NCBI RefSeq assembly: GCF_030373225.1
Contig: NZ_JAUCZG010000004.1
Coordinates: 62,001-126,000 of the forward strand
DNA from: Hydrogenophaga sp.
GTDB lineage: Bacteria; Pseudomonadota; Gammaproteobacteria; Burkholderiales; Burkholderiaceae_C
Direction of reading: 5' to 3'
Length of the DNA: 64,000 nucleotides
Shown piece after piece: positions 7,496 to 16,470 of the stretch (positions are counted from its first letter, which is position 1; the number at the start of each line of letters is the position of its first letter). The translations under genes and the position numbers were made by a program. The notes beneath the pieces are model-generated. The model searched no databases, was not told where the DNA came from, and saw only the letters and a program-made list of their open reading frames with translations.

Positions 7496-8447
7496 GGGCG
7501 AGTGCCGTTGCGCGCGGCCCGTCCAGTTCGGCGGGCAGGCGAAAGCTGACGTCCTCGCGCGCACCGGCCAGATGCACGACCTGCAGCGGTGTGCCGCGGC
7601 TGTGCCGCTGCAGCGCGGCCACGACGCCCTGCACCAGCAACTCGGGCGTGGACGCGCCGGAGGTCACACCCACGCGCGGTGCGCCGGCCAGCCAGGCGGC
7701 CTGGAGTTCGCTTTCGTCCTGCACCAGGTGCGCCGGCACGCCGCTGCGCTCGGCCACTTCGCGCAGCCGGTTCGAGTTGGAACTGTTGCGCGCGCCGACC
7801 ACCAGCACCAGGTCGACCCGGGCCGCGAGGCGGCGCACGGCGATCTGGCGGTTCTGGGTGGCGTAGCAGATGTCGTCCACATCGGGGCCGTGGATGCGGG
7901 GAAAACGGTCGGTGAGGGCAGCGATGATCTCGCGCGTGTCCTCCAGGCTCAGGGTGGTCTGGGTCACGTAGGCCAGCGGCGTGTGGGGCGGGAAATCAAG
8001 CCCGGCCACATCGGCCACGCTGCTGACCAGATGCACGGTGGCGTCGACCCGGCCCATCGTGCCGACCACTTCCTCGTGGCCGGCGTGTCCGATCATCAGC
8101 AGCGTGTGGCCCTGCTTCACGAAACGTTGCGCCTGCTGGTGCACCTTGCTCACCAGCGGGCAGGTGGCGTCGATGGCGTGCAGGCCCGCGCTGGCCGCCT
8201 GTGCCACCACCGCACTGGACACGCCGTGGGCGGAGAAGACCACCACCGACCCGGCGGGCACGCGGTCGAGGTCGTCGACGAACACCGCGCCGCGCGAACG
8301 AAGATCGTCCACCACCCATTGGTTGTGGACGATCTCGTGGAACACGTACACCGGGATGCCGTGGCGCTCAAGGGCGCGATCGACGATGTCGATGGCCCGG
8401 TTCACCCCGGCACAGAAGCCTCGCGGTTGGGCCAGAACGGCTTGCAT
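7488..8447 (-). CDS. ispH: 4-hydroxy-3-methylbut-2-enyl diphosphate reductase
   Basis: IspH (LytB) is the last enzyme of the MEP pathway and makes IPP and DMAPP. The 319-residue length is normal. The three cysteines that hold the iron-sulfur cluster are seen: Cys12 (RGFCAGV), Cys96 (DATCPLV) and Cys194 (DDICYATQ). The substrate-binding motif HNQWVVDDL is at about residues 41-49. The start ATG 8447 gives the conserved short N-terminus MQAVLAQPRGFC. It sits between pufC and crtA in the photosynthesis operon. Burkholderiales normally carry a housekeeping ispH elsewhere, so this is probably an extra copy that feeds carotenoid and phytol synthesis; the second copy is not visible here. Confidence 0.92.
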   Translation of the reverse strand: MQAVLAQPRGFCAGVNRAIDIVDRALERHGIPVYVFHEIVHNQWVVDDLRSRGAVFVDDLDRVPAGSVVVFSAHGVSSAVVAQAASAGLHAIDATCPLVSKVHQQAQRFVKQGHTLLMIGHAGHEEVVGTMGRVDATVHLVSSVADVAGLDFPPHTPLAYVTQTTLSLEDTREIIAALTDRFPRIHGPDVDDICYATQNRQIAVRRLAARVDLVLVVGARNSSNSNRLREVAERSGVPAHLVQDESELQAAWLAGAPRVGVTSGASTPELLVQGVVAALQRHSRGTPLQVVHLAGAREDVSFRLPAELDGPRATALAHG

Positions 8448-8490
8448 GGCGGGGACTCTGCCGGGTGCCTGGAGGTCGCCGCCTGGCGAC

Positions 8491-9588
8491 TCACTTGGCC
8501 GGGGCTGGCGCGGCGGGCGCCGCCGGTGCCGCATCGGGTGCGGCGGCTGGCGCGGGCGCCGTGTAGGGACGGTAGGCCGCCAGTTCGGGGTGGTCCTTGA
8601 GCATGGACACCCCCAGCAAAGGCTTGTTGGCACCCTGGTGGCAGGTGGCGCAGTTGGCCTTGGCCACGTCGCCCAGTTCTCCCTTGCGGCTGGTCGGGAA
8701 CACGTCGGCCAGGGGTTCCATGTAGGCCAGGTTCAGGTCACGTGCCATGCGGATGCCGTGCCAGGCCGTCACGCGCTGGGGCGGCGCGCCGTCCCATTTT
8801 CCGAAGTTCTGCGTGTTGTGGCAGAAGGTGCAGTTCACGCCCAGCGAAGCCGACATGTGCGTCATGAGGGCATAGGTCTTCTCGGTGCGCTGGATGCTCT
8901 CGCCGCTCGCGCCGCTGGTGGGCAACGCCTTGGGCGCGTTCACCCGGATCGGCTCGTCGCCGAGCAGGTAGGGCGTGAACGGGTCGTAGGGCAGCGAGGC
9001 CAGCTTCACGCTGTCGGCCGGTGTGTTCTGCCCGGTCTTGTTGCCCATGAAGTTCGAGCCGTAGGGCTGGCTGTCGGCGGTGAACCAGACCTCCTTGGGC
9101 ACCGGGTTGCCGCGGTGGCAGGTGTAGCAGGTCACACCGGTTTCGGCCACGTGGGGCTTCCAGTCGGTGTTGATGTGCTGCGTCATCTGCACCATGCGCC
9201 GGGCCACCACCTTGGTGTAGAGGCTGTCGTCGGCGAAGTTGGCACCGTTGTGGCAGTAGTTGCAGCCCTGTTCGGGTGACACCCAGGCCGTCATGCTGAC
9301 CATGAGGCGGGTGAACTCGCCCACGCTGAGGTCACCAAGCACCTGCACGTTCTGGTAGATCGCACCGGCCTTGGGGCCGTCGGCGCTGGCCGCCGGCGGC
9401 GACTCGGGCACCTGGTTGGCAGCAACGACATCGGCCTGGATGCGCGGGTTGACAACCTGGACCATGCCGGTGCCCCGGTAGCCGTTCTGCACCGACTCCA
9501 TGGGCGGGCGCTCACAGCCGGCGAGCAGGAGGGTTCCCAGGGCCATGACGCCCAGCCAGGCACGGGGGTTGAAGGTGGGTGTGTTCAT
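8491..9588 (-). CDS. pufC: reaction-centre tetrahaem cytochrome subunit
   Basis: PufC is bound to the outer face of the reaction centre and re-reduces the special pair. The protein (365 aa) has a lipoprotein signal (LLAGC, Cys25) and four c-type haem sites: Cys109/112-His113, Cys154/157-His158, Cys253/256-His257 and Cys313/316-His317. A 20-residue Ala/Pro tail ends the protein. The start ATG overlaps the pufM stop (ATGA), so translation is coupled to pufM. Haem attachment needs the Ccm system, whose operon is on the other side of this cluster. Confidence 0.96.
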   Translation of the reverse strand: MNTPTFNPRAWLGVMALGTLLLAGCERPPMESVQNGYRGTGMVQVVNPRIQADVVAANQVPESPPAASADGPKAGAIYQNVQVLGDLSVGEFTRLMVSMTAWVSPEQGCNYCHNGANFADDSLYTKVVARRMVQMTQHINTDWKPHVAETGVTCYTCHRGNPVPKEVWFTADSQPYGSNFMGNKTGQNTPADSVKLASLPYDPFTPYLLGDEPIRVNAPKALPTSGASGESIQRTEKTYALMTHMSASLGVNCTFCHNTQNFGKWDGAPPQRVTAWHGIRMARDLNLAYMEPLADVFPTSRKGELGDVAKANCATCHQGANKPLLGVSMLKDHPELAAYRPYTAPAPAAAPDAAPAAPAAPAPAK

Positions 9589-10565
9589 CACTTGGCTCCT
9601 GGTGCGAGTGCCGGGTCCATCACGGCGGGGAAGACATCGGGATAGGGCGGTGCCACGCCGTGCTTGATGGCCCAGAGGTACCAGTTGTCCACCACGGTGC
9701 CGGTCAGCAGGATGCCGATGCCACCCACGAGCGGGCACAGCACGGCGAACCACCAGGCCCAGCGGTGAATGGACTCCATGGTGGCGTTGAAGCCCATGGT
9801 CCAGCGCCAGAACAGGGCGGCCCGCTCGCTCGCGGTGCCGCGGTCGACGATCTGCTCGATCTCGCGTTCACCACCGAAGCGGCTCACCGCCAGAATGGTG
9901 GCGCCGTGCATCGCAAACAGCAGCGTGGCGCCGTACAGGAACGCGATCGAGAGAGCATGGAAGGGGTTGTAGAACAGGTTGCCGTAGCGCAGCGAGAAGG
10001 CGGCGGTCCAGTCGAGGTGGGGGAAGATGCCGAAGGGCACGGCTTCGCTCCACGAGCCCATGAGCACCGGGCGGATCAGGCCGAGCACCAGGAACAGCCA
10101 GATGGCGGCCGCAAAAGCCCAGGCCACATGGGTGCCCATGCCGAGCGCACGCGCGCGCCGGTAGGTGCGGGCCCACCAGAGCATCACGGAGATGGTCAGG
10201 AACAGGCCGGCGATCTGCCACCACCCGCCCTCGTTGAGGGGGGCCAGGCCCAGACCCGCACCCGCCGCCGGCGGCTCCAGCGAAAGCCAGAACAGCTGGC
10301 GCACAAACTGGATCGGGTCGTAGTTGACCGAGGCCAGCATGTTCATGCCCATGATGTTGAACGCGAGAATGCCGAAGATCAGCGAAGCCACACCGAGCGT
10401 GCCGAGGTAGATGGGGCCGATCTGCGCGTTGCCAAAGCGGCCGAACAGGTGGACGATCGCCGGCGTCTTGCCCAGGCGGGGAAGGTCCTGGCCGCGACCG
10501 AGCTCGACGCCGTGATGCACCGGGCCGACGGCCTGCACCGTTGTGAAGAGGTTTTGGTATTGCAT
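9588..10565 (-). CDS. pufM: photosynthetic reaction centre M subunit
   Basis: PufM is one of the two membrane subunits that hold the bacteriochlorophylls, bacteriopheophytins, the primary quinone and the iron. The 325-residue protein shows the family segments [10 protein letters not shown], the fourth-helix region [21 protein letters not shown] with its His ligands, and [20 protein letters not shown] between helices D and E. Five hydrophobic helices are visible. The start ATG 10565 lies 29 bases after pufL and follows an AGGAG ribosome site. Its stop overlaps the pufC start. Confidence 0.97.
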   Translation of the reverse strand: MQYQNLFTTVQAVGPVHHGVELGRGQDLPRLGKTPAIVHLFGRFGNAQIGPIYLGTLGVASLIFGILAFNIMGMNMLASVNYDPIQFVRQLFWLSLEPPAAGAGLGLAPLNEGGWWQIAGLFLTISVMLWWARTYRRARALGMGTHVAWAFAAAIWLFLVLGLIRPVLMGSWSEAVPFGIFPHLDWTAAFSLRYGNLFYNPFHALSIAFLYGATLLFAMHGATILAVSRFGGEREIEQIVDRGTASERAALFWRWTMGFNATMESIHRWAWWFAVLCPLVGGIGILLTGTVVDNWYLWAIKHGVAPPYPDVFPAVMDPALAPGAK

Positions 10566-10594
10566 GGTGTGCTCCTGGTTTTTCTTCGGACGCT

Positions 10595-11419
10595 TCAGGA
10601 CCAGATCGGCAGGTTCAGCCACCAGCCCCACCACTCGGGCCAGCCGCGGCTCCAGAACGGTCCGCTGATCACGATGCACAGGGCGCTGAACAGCACGGCG
10701 GCCAGCGCCAGGAACAGGCCCAGGCGGTGGATGCCCAGGGTGCCGATGGAGTAACCGATGGTGTCGCGGAAGAAGGTGTCTTCGTGCTCGGGCGTCTTGA
10801 CCTTTTCACCCGGTGCCGGGTTGGTGGCCGAGAGGATCAGCGAGCCGTGCAACGACAGGGCGAAGGTGGTGGCGAAGAAGAAGCTCACCGCCAGCATGTG
10901 CGCCGGGTTGTAGTGGAAATGCAGGTACTGGTAGCCGACGTTGGACACCCAGTCGAGGTGGCTGAAGATGCCGTAGGGGAAACCGTGTCCCCAGGCGCCC
11001 ATCAGCACCGGGCGAATCACCACCAGCGTCACATACGCCAGGATGGCCACGCCGAAGGCGGCGGGCACGTGGTAGCCCATGCCCAGCTTGCGGCAGATCT
11101 CGACCTCGCGCAGCATCCATGACACGAAGGCGCCAATCGCACACACGGTGATCAGCTGCCACAGGCCGCCCTCCATCAGCGGCGCGAAGCGCAGGCCGTA
11201 TGAAAGGTCGGGGGGCGCGATGCTGATCTGCCACAGATTCCAGGTCGGGCCTTGCGAGGCGCCCCAGAGAATCATGGCGGTGCCGAGAAACGCAAAGAAC
11301 AGCGTTGTGACACCAAAGAAGCCGACGTAGAAGGGACCCACCCAGAAATCGAACAGGTCGCCGCCAACCAGTGTTCCGCCTCGAACCCGGTATTTCTTTT
11401 CAAAGTTGAGCATGGCCAT
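10595..11419 (-). CDS. pufL: photosynthetic reaction centre L subunit
   Basis: PufL pairs with PufM to form the reaction-centre core and carries the secondary-quinone side. The 274 residues include the hallmark N-terminus [32 protein letters not shown] (helix A) and [20 protein letters not shown] with the chlorophyll and iron His ligands. The ATG at 11419 follows an AGGAGG ribosome site; the second ATG two codons on is a less likely start. It is separated from pufA by 116 bases that carry a strong hairpin. Confidence 0.97.
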   Translation of the reverse strand: MAMLNFEKKYRVRGGTLVGGDLFDFWVGPFYVGFFGVTTLFFAFLGTAMILWGASQGPTWNLWQISIAPPDLSYGLRFAPLMEGGLWQLITVCAIGAFVSWMLREVEICRKLGMGYHVPAAFGVAILAYVTLVVIRPVLMGAWGHGFPYGIFSHLDWVSNVGYQYLHFHYNPAHMLAVSFFFATTFALSLHGSLILSATNPAPGEKVKTPEHEDTFFRDTIGYSIGTLGIHRLGLFLALAAVLFSALCIVISGPFWSRGWPEWWGWWLNLPIWS

Positions 11420-11481
11420 GGTGCGGCCCTCCTGTCTCAGGTGGTGTGGACTTCGTGCGTCGATACAAATGGGGGAGGGGA

Positions 11482-11520
11482 GCAGATGCTGCACTGGCCC
11501 GCGCCAGTTTCAGCACCTGC
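11482..11520 (-). promoter_or_regulatory. pufA-pufL intercistronic RNA hairpin
   Basis: In the minus-strand RNA, AGGUGCUG pairs with CAGCAUCU and, inside that, ACUGGC pairs with GCCAGU around a GCGG tetraloop, with a small internal loop. It lies in the 116-base pufA-pufL gap. In Rhodobacter, hairpins at this place stabilise the pufBA part of the message so that antenna subunits are made in excess over the reaction centre; the same role is inferred here. Confidence 0.55.
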
Positions 11521-11535
11521 ACACCTCGGGTGAAG

Positions 11536-11730
11536 TCAGGACTTCACTGCGGGGGTGGCCGCCGGCATGGTTTGTGCCGTCTTTGCCGGACCAACCTTGG
11601 GGCCGTCCAGCCAGTTGAACTTGTTGGTGCTCAGCAGGATGAGGTGAATCATCGCGGCAAGAGCAAACAGAAACACGGCCTGCGCAACCAGGGCGCGGAC
11701 AGGATCGAAAAGGCGCCAGATTCTCCACAT
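11536..11730 (-). CDS. pufA: light-harvesting 1 alpha subunit
   Basis: The alpha antenna polypeptide is a single-helix membrane protein that binds bacteriochlorophyll and carotenoid in the LH1 ring. The 64 residues begin [10 protein letters not shown], the classic LH1 alpha start; the helix carries the chlorophyll-ligand His29 in [11 protein letters not shown] and the conserved Trp40. A Pro/Ala tail (DGPKVGPAK onward) extends the C-terminus. AGGAGA lies before the ATG. Unusually, the upstream neighbour is not pufB but a 74-codon unknown gene, 17 bases away. Confidence 0.95.
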   Translation of the reverse strand: MWRIWRLFDPVRALVAQAVFLFALAAMIHLILLSTNKFNWLDGPKVGPAKTAQTMPAATPAVKS

Positions 11731-11747
11731 GATGGGATCTCCTAATT

Positions 11748-11972
11748 TCAGATGATGTGAGACATGAAGGTGTAGACCGCGGCATGCACGCCCGAGAAGA
11801 TGCTGGTCTTGTGCTCCGCGCCAGGCAGCCAGAACTGCCAGTGCATGCCGACCAGTTGGCCCAGCACGGCAAGCGACAGCAACAGCAGGAAACACGGAGC
11901 GAAGATCAGGACAAACGAAAGCTTGTCTCCGCTCAGGGAAGGCTTATGGGATTCATAAGACATATCGTTCAT
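11748..11972 (-). CDS. unknown small membrane protein between pufB and pufA
   Basis: This 74-residue protein has a soluble 17-residue N-terminus, one long hydrophobic helix (about 18-43), an interface segment [10 protein letters not shown] (44-53) and a C-terminal segment with His63 and His72 ending SHII. It has its own strong ribosome site (AAAGGAAAA, 7 bases before the ATG) and ends 17 bases before pufA, so it is translated as part of the puf message. It is not an obvious antenna polypeptide: the A-x-x-x-H chlorophyll-ligand pattern of PufA and PufB is missing from the helix. In size and topology it resembles the unrelated small RC-LH1 subunits PufX, PufY or protein W. I recognise no family; a structural or assembly role in RC-LH1 is inference. 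Confidence 0.8.
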   Translation of the reverse strand: MNDMSYESHKPSLSGDKLSFVLIFAPCFLLLLSLAVLGQLVGMHWQFWLPGAEHKTSIFSGVHAAVYTFMSHII

Positions 11973-12008
11973 GGCAGTTTTCCTTTCACGACAAAAAGGC
12001 CTTGTGGG

Positions 12009-12155
12009 TCAGACGAACCAGGGCCGCCAGAACCACACCAGGAGGTGGGCAACAACGGCGATGGCCGTGAACCCGATCGTGCCTTGGATGTAGTACTGGT
12101 GGAACTCCTGAGCTTCATCGTCCGTCAGGCCGGAAACAGATGTCCGTGTCGACAT
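12009..12155 (-). CDS. pufB: light-harvesting 1 beta subunit
   Basis: The beta antenna polypeptide has only 48 residues. It starts [19 protein letters not shown] and ends WFWRPWFV, both typical of LH1 beta; the chlorophyll ligand is His37 in [13 protein letters not shown], and His19 is also conserved. AAGGAG lies 8 bases before the ATG. The gene is short enough to be missed by length cut-offs, in which case the 74-codon neighbour could be mistaken for pufB. It is the first puf gene, 132 bases after bchZ. Confidence 0.95.
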   Translation of the reverse strand: MSTRTSVSGLTDDEAQEFHQYYIQGTIGFTAIAVVAHLLVWFWRPWFV

Positions 12156-12287
12156 GGGATGCTCCTTTTCAGTTTGGCCGTGAGGCCATCAATGCGCCCA
12201 GCCCGCGCACCATGGGCAGCTGCAGCGACATGCCGCAACGTGAGGTGGATCCGGCGCACACGCCGTGATCGAAGAATGAAAACCGGC

Positions 12288-13769
12288 TCATGCGAATTCC
12301 CCCAGGCCCATCGACTGGCCGGCGGTGTTCACATGGGATTCGTTGACAGCGGCTTCACCGCTTTCGCGCGCCTGGCGCTCGGCCTCGTCGCGCAGCCGCT
12401 TGGCGGCCGAGATCTGCACCAGCACCGGCTGGTTGGAGACCAGCGCGTGCAGCCGGGCCTGGGCCTTGTCGTCCCACGGGGTGGACAGGCCGGCGACTTC
12501 GCCGCGCGCCAGCGTGGGGTCGACCTTGTCCATGTCGGTGCCCAGCGGCAGGATGTGGAACAGGGCGTCGAACAGCGAGTTGCACACCTCCTGAATGAGG
12601 TAGGTGGCGCCGCTGTAGCCCATGAACGGTGTGCCGGTGTGGCGCCGGATGATCGCGCCCGGAAACGATGCCGGTATGTAGGTCGCCTTCATCGGCCCCT
12701 GGCTGCCGGCCTCGGCGAGGTACATGCGTTCGTTGTAGCTGCCGAAGAGGATCAGCGGCATCTTCGTGCGCACCAGCTCGCGCACGGCGGCGTTGTCGGT
12801 TTTTTCGCCGGCCTTGCGTGAGACGGCAAATCGGCAGGGCATGCCCATCTCGGTTTCGAGGAAGTGCTGGATGCCGCGCGCATAGGTTTCACCGGCGACC
12901 ACCGCAAAGCTCGCGGTGGCAAAGAAGTCCTGCGTCACGCTGCGCCACAGGTCCCACACCGGCTTGATGGTGGTGTGCTTCTCGCGCTCGATGAAGGGTT
13001 CCGGGTCCAGGCCGAGCAGCTCGCCGAGCGTGCGCAGGAACTTCGTCGTGCTGTGCAGGCCGATGGGGGCCTGCAGGTAGGGCCGGTCGAGGGCTTCGCA
13101 GAGCATGCGGCCGAACTCGCGGTACATGCAGATGTTCACGTCGGCCTCGACCAGGCGCGACACCTCGGACAGGTGGCTGCCCAGTGGAAACACCATGTTG
13201 ATCTCGGCACCGATGCCCTGCACCAGGCGGCGGATCTCGGCCAGGTCGCTCGGGCTGTTGAAGGTGCCGTAGCTCGGGCCGATGATGTTGACGCGTGGCT
13301 TCTCGCCGGCGGGGCGGTCGGCAAACGGTTTGCGCGCCGGCACCTTCTTCATGCCGAACTCGCTCCAGAGCCAGAACATCGCGCGGTTGGCGCACTGCCA
13401 CTGGTCTTCGTCGATGGTGCGCGGCAAAAAGCGCATGAGGTTGGTGCCTTCGGGCGTCACGCCGCCACCGATCATCTCGGCGATCGATCCGGTGACCACC
13501 ACCGCCGGCAGTTCGGGGTCGAGCACCGCGTGGGCGCGCTTCATCGAACCCTCGGTGCCTTCGCGGCCCAGCTGCTCCTCGGCCAGGCCGGTGACCACGA
13601 TGGGCAGCTCGTGCGGAGGCAGGGCGTCGGTGTAGTGCAGCACGCTGGTCACCGGCAGGTTCTCGCAGCCCACCGGGCCGTCAATCACCACCTGCAGGCC
13701 CTTGATGGCGGTGAACACATAGACGGCACCCCAGTAGCCGCCAGCGCGATCGTGGTCGAGAACTAGCAT
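12288..13769 (-). CDS. bchZ: chlorophyllide a reductase subunit Z
   Basis: BchZ pairs with BchY as the nitrogenase-like catalytic component that reduces ring B of chlorophyllide a, with BchX as reductase. The 493-residue length is normal. Characteristic segments are [18 protein letters not shown] at the start, [19 protein letters not shown] with a cluster-type Cys, and [24 protein letters not shown] 13769 follows GGGAG; a TTG two codons upstream is less likely. It is separated from bchY by a repeat-bearing gap of 127 bases and precedes pufB. Confidence 0.96.
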   Translation of the reverse strand: MLVLDHDRAGGYWGAVYVFTAIKGLQVVIDGPVGCENLPVTSVLHYTDALPPHELPIVVTGLAEEQLGREGTEGSMKRAHAVLDPELPAVVVTGSIAEMIGGGVTPEGTNLMRFLPRTIDEDQWQCANRAMFWLWSEFGMKKVPARKPFADRPAGEKPRVNIIGPSYGTFNSPSDLAEIRRLVQGIGAEINMVFPLGSHLSEVSRLVEADVNICMYREFGRMLCEALDRPYLQAPIGLHSTTKFLRTLGELLGLDPEPFIEREKHTTIKPVWDLWRSVTQDFFATASFAVVAGETYARGIQHFLETEMGMPCRFAVSRKAGEKTDNAAVRELVRTKMPLILFGSYNERMYLAEAGSQGPMKATYIPASFPGAIIRRHTGTPFMGYSGATYLIQEVCNSLFDALFHILPLGTDMDKVDPTLARGEVAGLSTPWDDKAQARLHALVSNQPVLVQISAAKRLRDEAERQARESGEAAVNESHVNTAGQSMGLGEFA

Positions 13770-13797
13770 TCGCAACTCCCGACACCCGAAGAAAACT

Positions 13798-13868
13798 CCG
13801 TTCGGGCTGAGCCTGTCGAAGCCTTCGCCCAGGTGCTGGTGGGCCCTTCGACAAGCTCAGGGCGAGCG
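13798..13868. repeat. REP-like palindromic element between bchY and bchZ
   Basis: Left arm 13798-13821 (core CTGAGCCTGTCGAAG) and right arm 13845-13868 (core CTTCGACAAGCTCAG) are inverted copies matching at about 20 of 24 positions, with a 23-base spacer. This core is a widespread dispersed palindrome in proteobacterial genomes. Here it interrupts an otherwise tight bch operon and could fold in the message. Confidence 0.7.
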
Positions 13869-13896
13869 GGGTTTTTTGGTGTGCGGTTCATCTCAA

Positions 13897-15441
13897 TCAC
13901 CCCATCTCTTCCGCTTTGCGCTTCTTCGCCTGCTTGTCCAGCTGGCGGCGCTGTTCCTTGCGGAAATCCGGATAGTCCTTCGGCACCTCTTCCCACACGC
14001 CGGCCTTGTCGCCGTTGCCCACGCTGCCGAAGAAGTCCTTCATCTGGTCGAAGCGGTGCTGGTTGCCCATGGCGGCGTTGATCACCTGGATCAGCGAACC
14101 GGCACCGGCCACACCCATGAGCGGGCGGGCAGAAATCAGGTTGGTGTAGTACAGCGACGGGATGCTGGCTTCCTTGGCCGCCTGCACCACCGGCGTGGTG
14201 CCGATGGCCAGCTGCGGCTGGTACTCGCGCATCGCGTCCAGGTCGTTTTCAAGCGAGGCACGGAACTGCACCTGCACACCCTTGGACTTGAGCCATTCGG
14301 CATCCAACGCATTCCAGGGCGTGGCCGGGCAGGCCGAGCCCACGTAGCGCAGGTCGGCGCCGCATTCCACCAGCAGGCGCCCCACCAGCAGCTCGGAGCC
14401 TTCGTAGCCGCTGAGCGTGATGCGGCCGTTGATTCTCTGTTGCGCCAGCACGCCGCGAATGGCGCCCAGCGTGGCATTGCGCGCGGCGTCGATCTGCGCC
14501 TGCGCCACACCGGTGGCCTGGCCGATGGCGCCCAGCCAGTCGTGCGTGCCGTCCACGCCCACCGGGGCCGAGCCCACGATGGCGCGGCCAGCGGCCTCGA
14601 ACTCGCGGATGCTGGCCGTGTAGAACGGGTGGATGGCGGCAACCGCGACGCTGTCGAGCGCCGTGTAGAGCTCGCGCCATTCGCGCGTGGGCGCCACGGT
14701 GCCCACCGCCAGGCCCATGGGCGCGATCATCTGCGCGATCAGCATCGGGTCGGCCGGGAACATCTCACCGAGCAGCGTGATGGTGGGCTTGTCGCTGCGC
14801 GCCTGGCGCGGTGCGGGCACCGGGCCGGCCATGATCTCGCTGCGGGCGTACTTCAGCATGGCGCCGGTCAGCACGTCCTTGGCTTCGGCGTGGGTCGGCA
14901 CGCCGAAGCCGGGCACGTCGATGCCGATGATGCGCACGCCGTTGATGGCCTTGGGCAGGATCTGCAGGGGCACACCGCTGGCGGTGGGTACACACAGGTT
15001 GATGATGACGATGGCGTCGAGCTGCTCGGGGTCGGCCTGGGCGTGCACCGCCTCGCTGATGTCCTCGAACAGCTTGCCGGTCACCAGCGATTCGCTGTTG
15101 AATGGCACATAGCCCACGCTGCGGCGTGCGCCGTAGAAGTGGCTGGTGAAGGTGAGGCCGTACACGCAGCAGGCCGAGCCGCTGAGGATGGTGGCGGTGC
15201 GGCGCATGCGCAGGCCCACGCGCAGCGAACCGAAGGCCGGGCACATGCTCTGGGGCTGGTCGTGCGGGCCCGCGTTCTCGCGTTTCGGGTAGTCGGCGGC
15301 GTACTGCGCCAGCACCTCGCTCTTGCCGGCCGATTTCGCGGCCGCCAGCAGCGTCTCGCCGCCGGCGTGGCAACCCATGCCGTCGCCTTCGATGGCGGTG
15401 CCCGCCTTCACGGGAACGATGGGGATGGTGGTGCCGGTCAT
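13897..15441 (-). CDS. bchY: chlorophyllide a reductase subunit Y
   Basis: BchY is the second catalytic subunit of chlorophyllide a reductase. The 514-residue protein carries cluster-type cysteines at Cys24 (GDGMGCHAGG), Cys67 (SMCPAFGS) and Cys91-92 (GSACCVYG), and the family segment GYVPFNSESLVTGKLFEDI. The C-terminal tail is Lys/Arg-rich (KEQRRQLDKQAKKRKAEEM). ATG 15441 lies 18 bases after the bchX stop, so the two are cotranscribed. Confidence 0.96.
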   Translation of the reverse strand: MTGTTIPIVPVKAGTAIEGDGMGCHAGGETLLAAAKSAGKSEVLAQYAADYPKRENAGPHDQPQSMCPAFGSLRVGLRMRRTATILSGSACCVYGLTFTSHFYGARRSVGYVPFNSESLVTGKLFEDISEAVHAQADPEQLDAIVIINLCVPTASGVPLQILPKAINGVRIIGIDVPGFGVPTHAEAKDVLTGAMLKYARSEIMAGPVPAPRQARSDKPTITLLGEMFPADPMLIAQMIAPMGLAVGTVAPTREWRELYTALDSVAVAAIHPFYTASIREFEAAGRAIVGSAPVGVDGTHDWLGAIGQATGVAQAQIDAARNATLGAIRGVLAQQRINGRITLSGYEGSELLVGRLLVECGADLRYVGSACPATPWNALDAEWLKSKGVQVQFRASLENDLDAMREYQPQLAIGTTPVVQAAKEASIPSLYYTNLISARPLMGVAGAGSLIQVINAAMGNQHRFDQMKDFFGSVGNGDKAGVWEEVPKDYPDFRKEQRRQLDKQAKKRKAEEMG

Positions 15442-15459
15442 GGGGTGTTCCCTCGAAAC

Positions 15460-16470
15460 TCAGACTTCGTCGTAAACCACTTCAAGCGTGGGCTTGGTGT
15501 TTTCTGTCTTGCCGCACATGTCGAACTGGGTGGCCGGCTCCAGCACCACGTCACGGCCCACGGCGGAGGCTGAGAACAGACCCAGCAGCTCGTCCTGCGT
15601 CATGGGTTTGGGGCGCATGGGGGTGGAGTTGCCCACGTTTTCGGCGAGCTGGGCGAACATGGGGCCCCAGACCGATTCGGGGCGACCGATGATTTCGTAG
15701 CTGGCGCTCTTGCGGCGGATGTCGTCGTCGGCCGGGATCACCGAGAGCACCGGAATGCCGACCGCTTCGGCGAAGTTCATCGCTTCGCCGGTGCCGTCGT
15801 CGCGGTTGATCACCATGCCGGCCACGCCCACGTTGCCGCCGAGCTTGCGGAAGTACTCCACCGCGCTGCAGACGTTGTTGGCGACATAGAGCGACTGCAG
15901 GTCGTTGCTGGCCACCACGATCACCTTCTGGCACATGTCGCGGGCGATCGGCAGGCCGAAGCCACCGCACACCACGTCGCCCAGGAAGTCGAGCAGCACG
16001 TAGTCGAAGCCCCACTCGTGGAAGCCGAGTTTTTCCAGCAGCTCGAAGCCGTGGATGATGCCGCGACCGCCGCAGCCGCGACCCACCTCGGGGCCGCCGA
16101 GCTCCATCGCGTAGACGCCGTCGCGCTTGAAGCAGACGTCACCGATCTGCACCGCTTCGCCGGCGAGTTTTTTCTTCGACGAGGTCTCGATGATGGTGGG
16201 GCAGGCGCGGCCACCGAACAGCAGGCTGGTGGTGTCGCTCTTGGGATCGCATCCGATCAGCAGGACCTTCTTGCCCTGCTGGGCCATCATGTAGGAGAGG
16301 TTGGCCAGGGTGAAGCTCTTGCCGATGCCGCCCTTGCCGTAGATGGCGATGATCTGGGTTTCCTTCTTCACTTCGCCGGTGTGCACCGGTGCGGGCTCCA
16401 GCGCCGCTTCAGCACGCAGCTGCTCCATGAACTGCGCCGATTGCACTTGGGTGACAGGGATCGAATTCAT
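15460..16470 (-). CDS. bchX: chlorophyllide a reductase iron protein
   Basis: BchX is the ATP-driven electron donor of chlorophyllide a reductase and resembles NifH and BchL. The 336-residue protein has the P-loop YGKGGIGKS (44-52) and the two bridging cluster ligands Cys133 (GRGCGGRG) and Cys168 (DVVCGGFGLP). A switch-like region IGCDPKSDTT is at 72-81. The start overlaps the bchC stop (ATGA), which fixes ATG 16470 and indicates coupled translation. Confidence 0.97.
   Translation of the reverse strand: MNSIPVTQVQSAQFMEQLRAEAALEPAPVHTGEVKKETQIIAIYGKGGIGKSFTLANLSYMMAQQGKKVLLIGCDPKSDTTSLLFGGRACPTIIETSSKKKLAGEAVQIGDVCFKRDGVYAMELGGPEVGRGCGGRGIIHGFELLEKLGFHEWGFDYVLLDFLGDVVCGGFGLPIARDMCQKVIVVASNDLQSLYVANNVCSAVEYFRKLGGNVGVAGMVINRDDGTGEAMNFAEAVGIPVLSVIPADDDIRRKSASYEIIGRPESVWGPMFAQLAENVGNSTPMRPKPMTQDELLGLFSASAVGRDVVLEPATQFDMCGKTENTKPTLEVVYDEV

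Noticed and set aside
12169..12231. 20-codon open frame just before pufB ([15 protein letters not shown]...)
   Set aside because: No ribosome site and no known pufQ-like sequence; too short to support.
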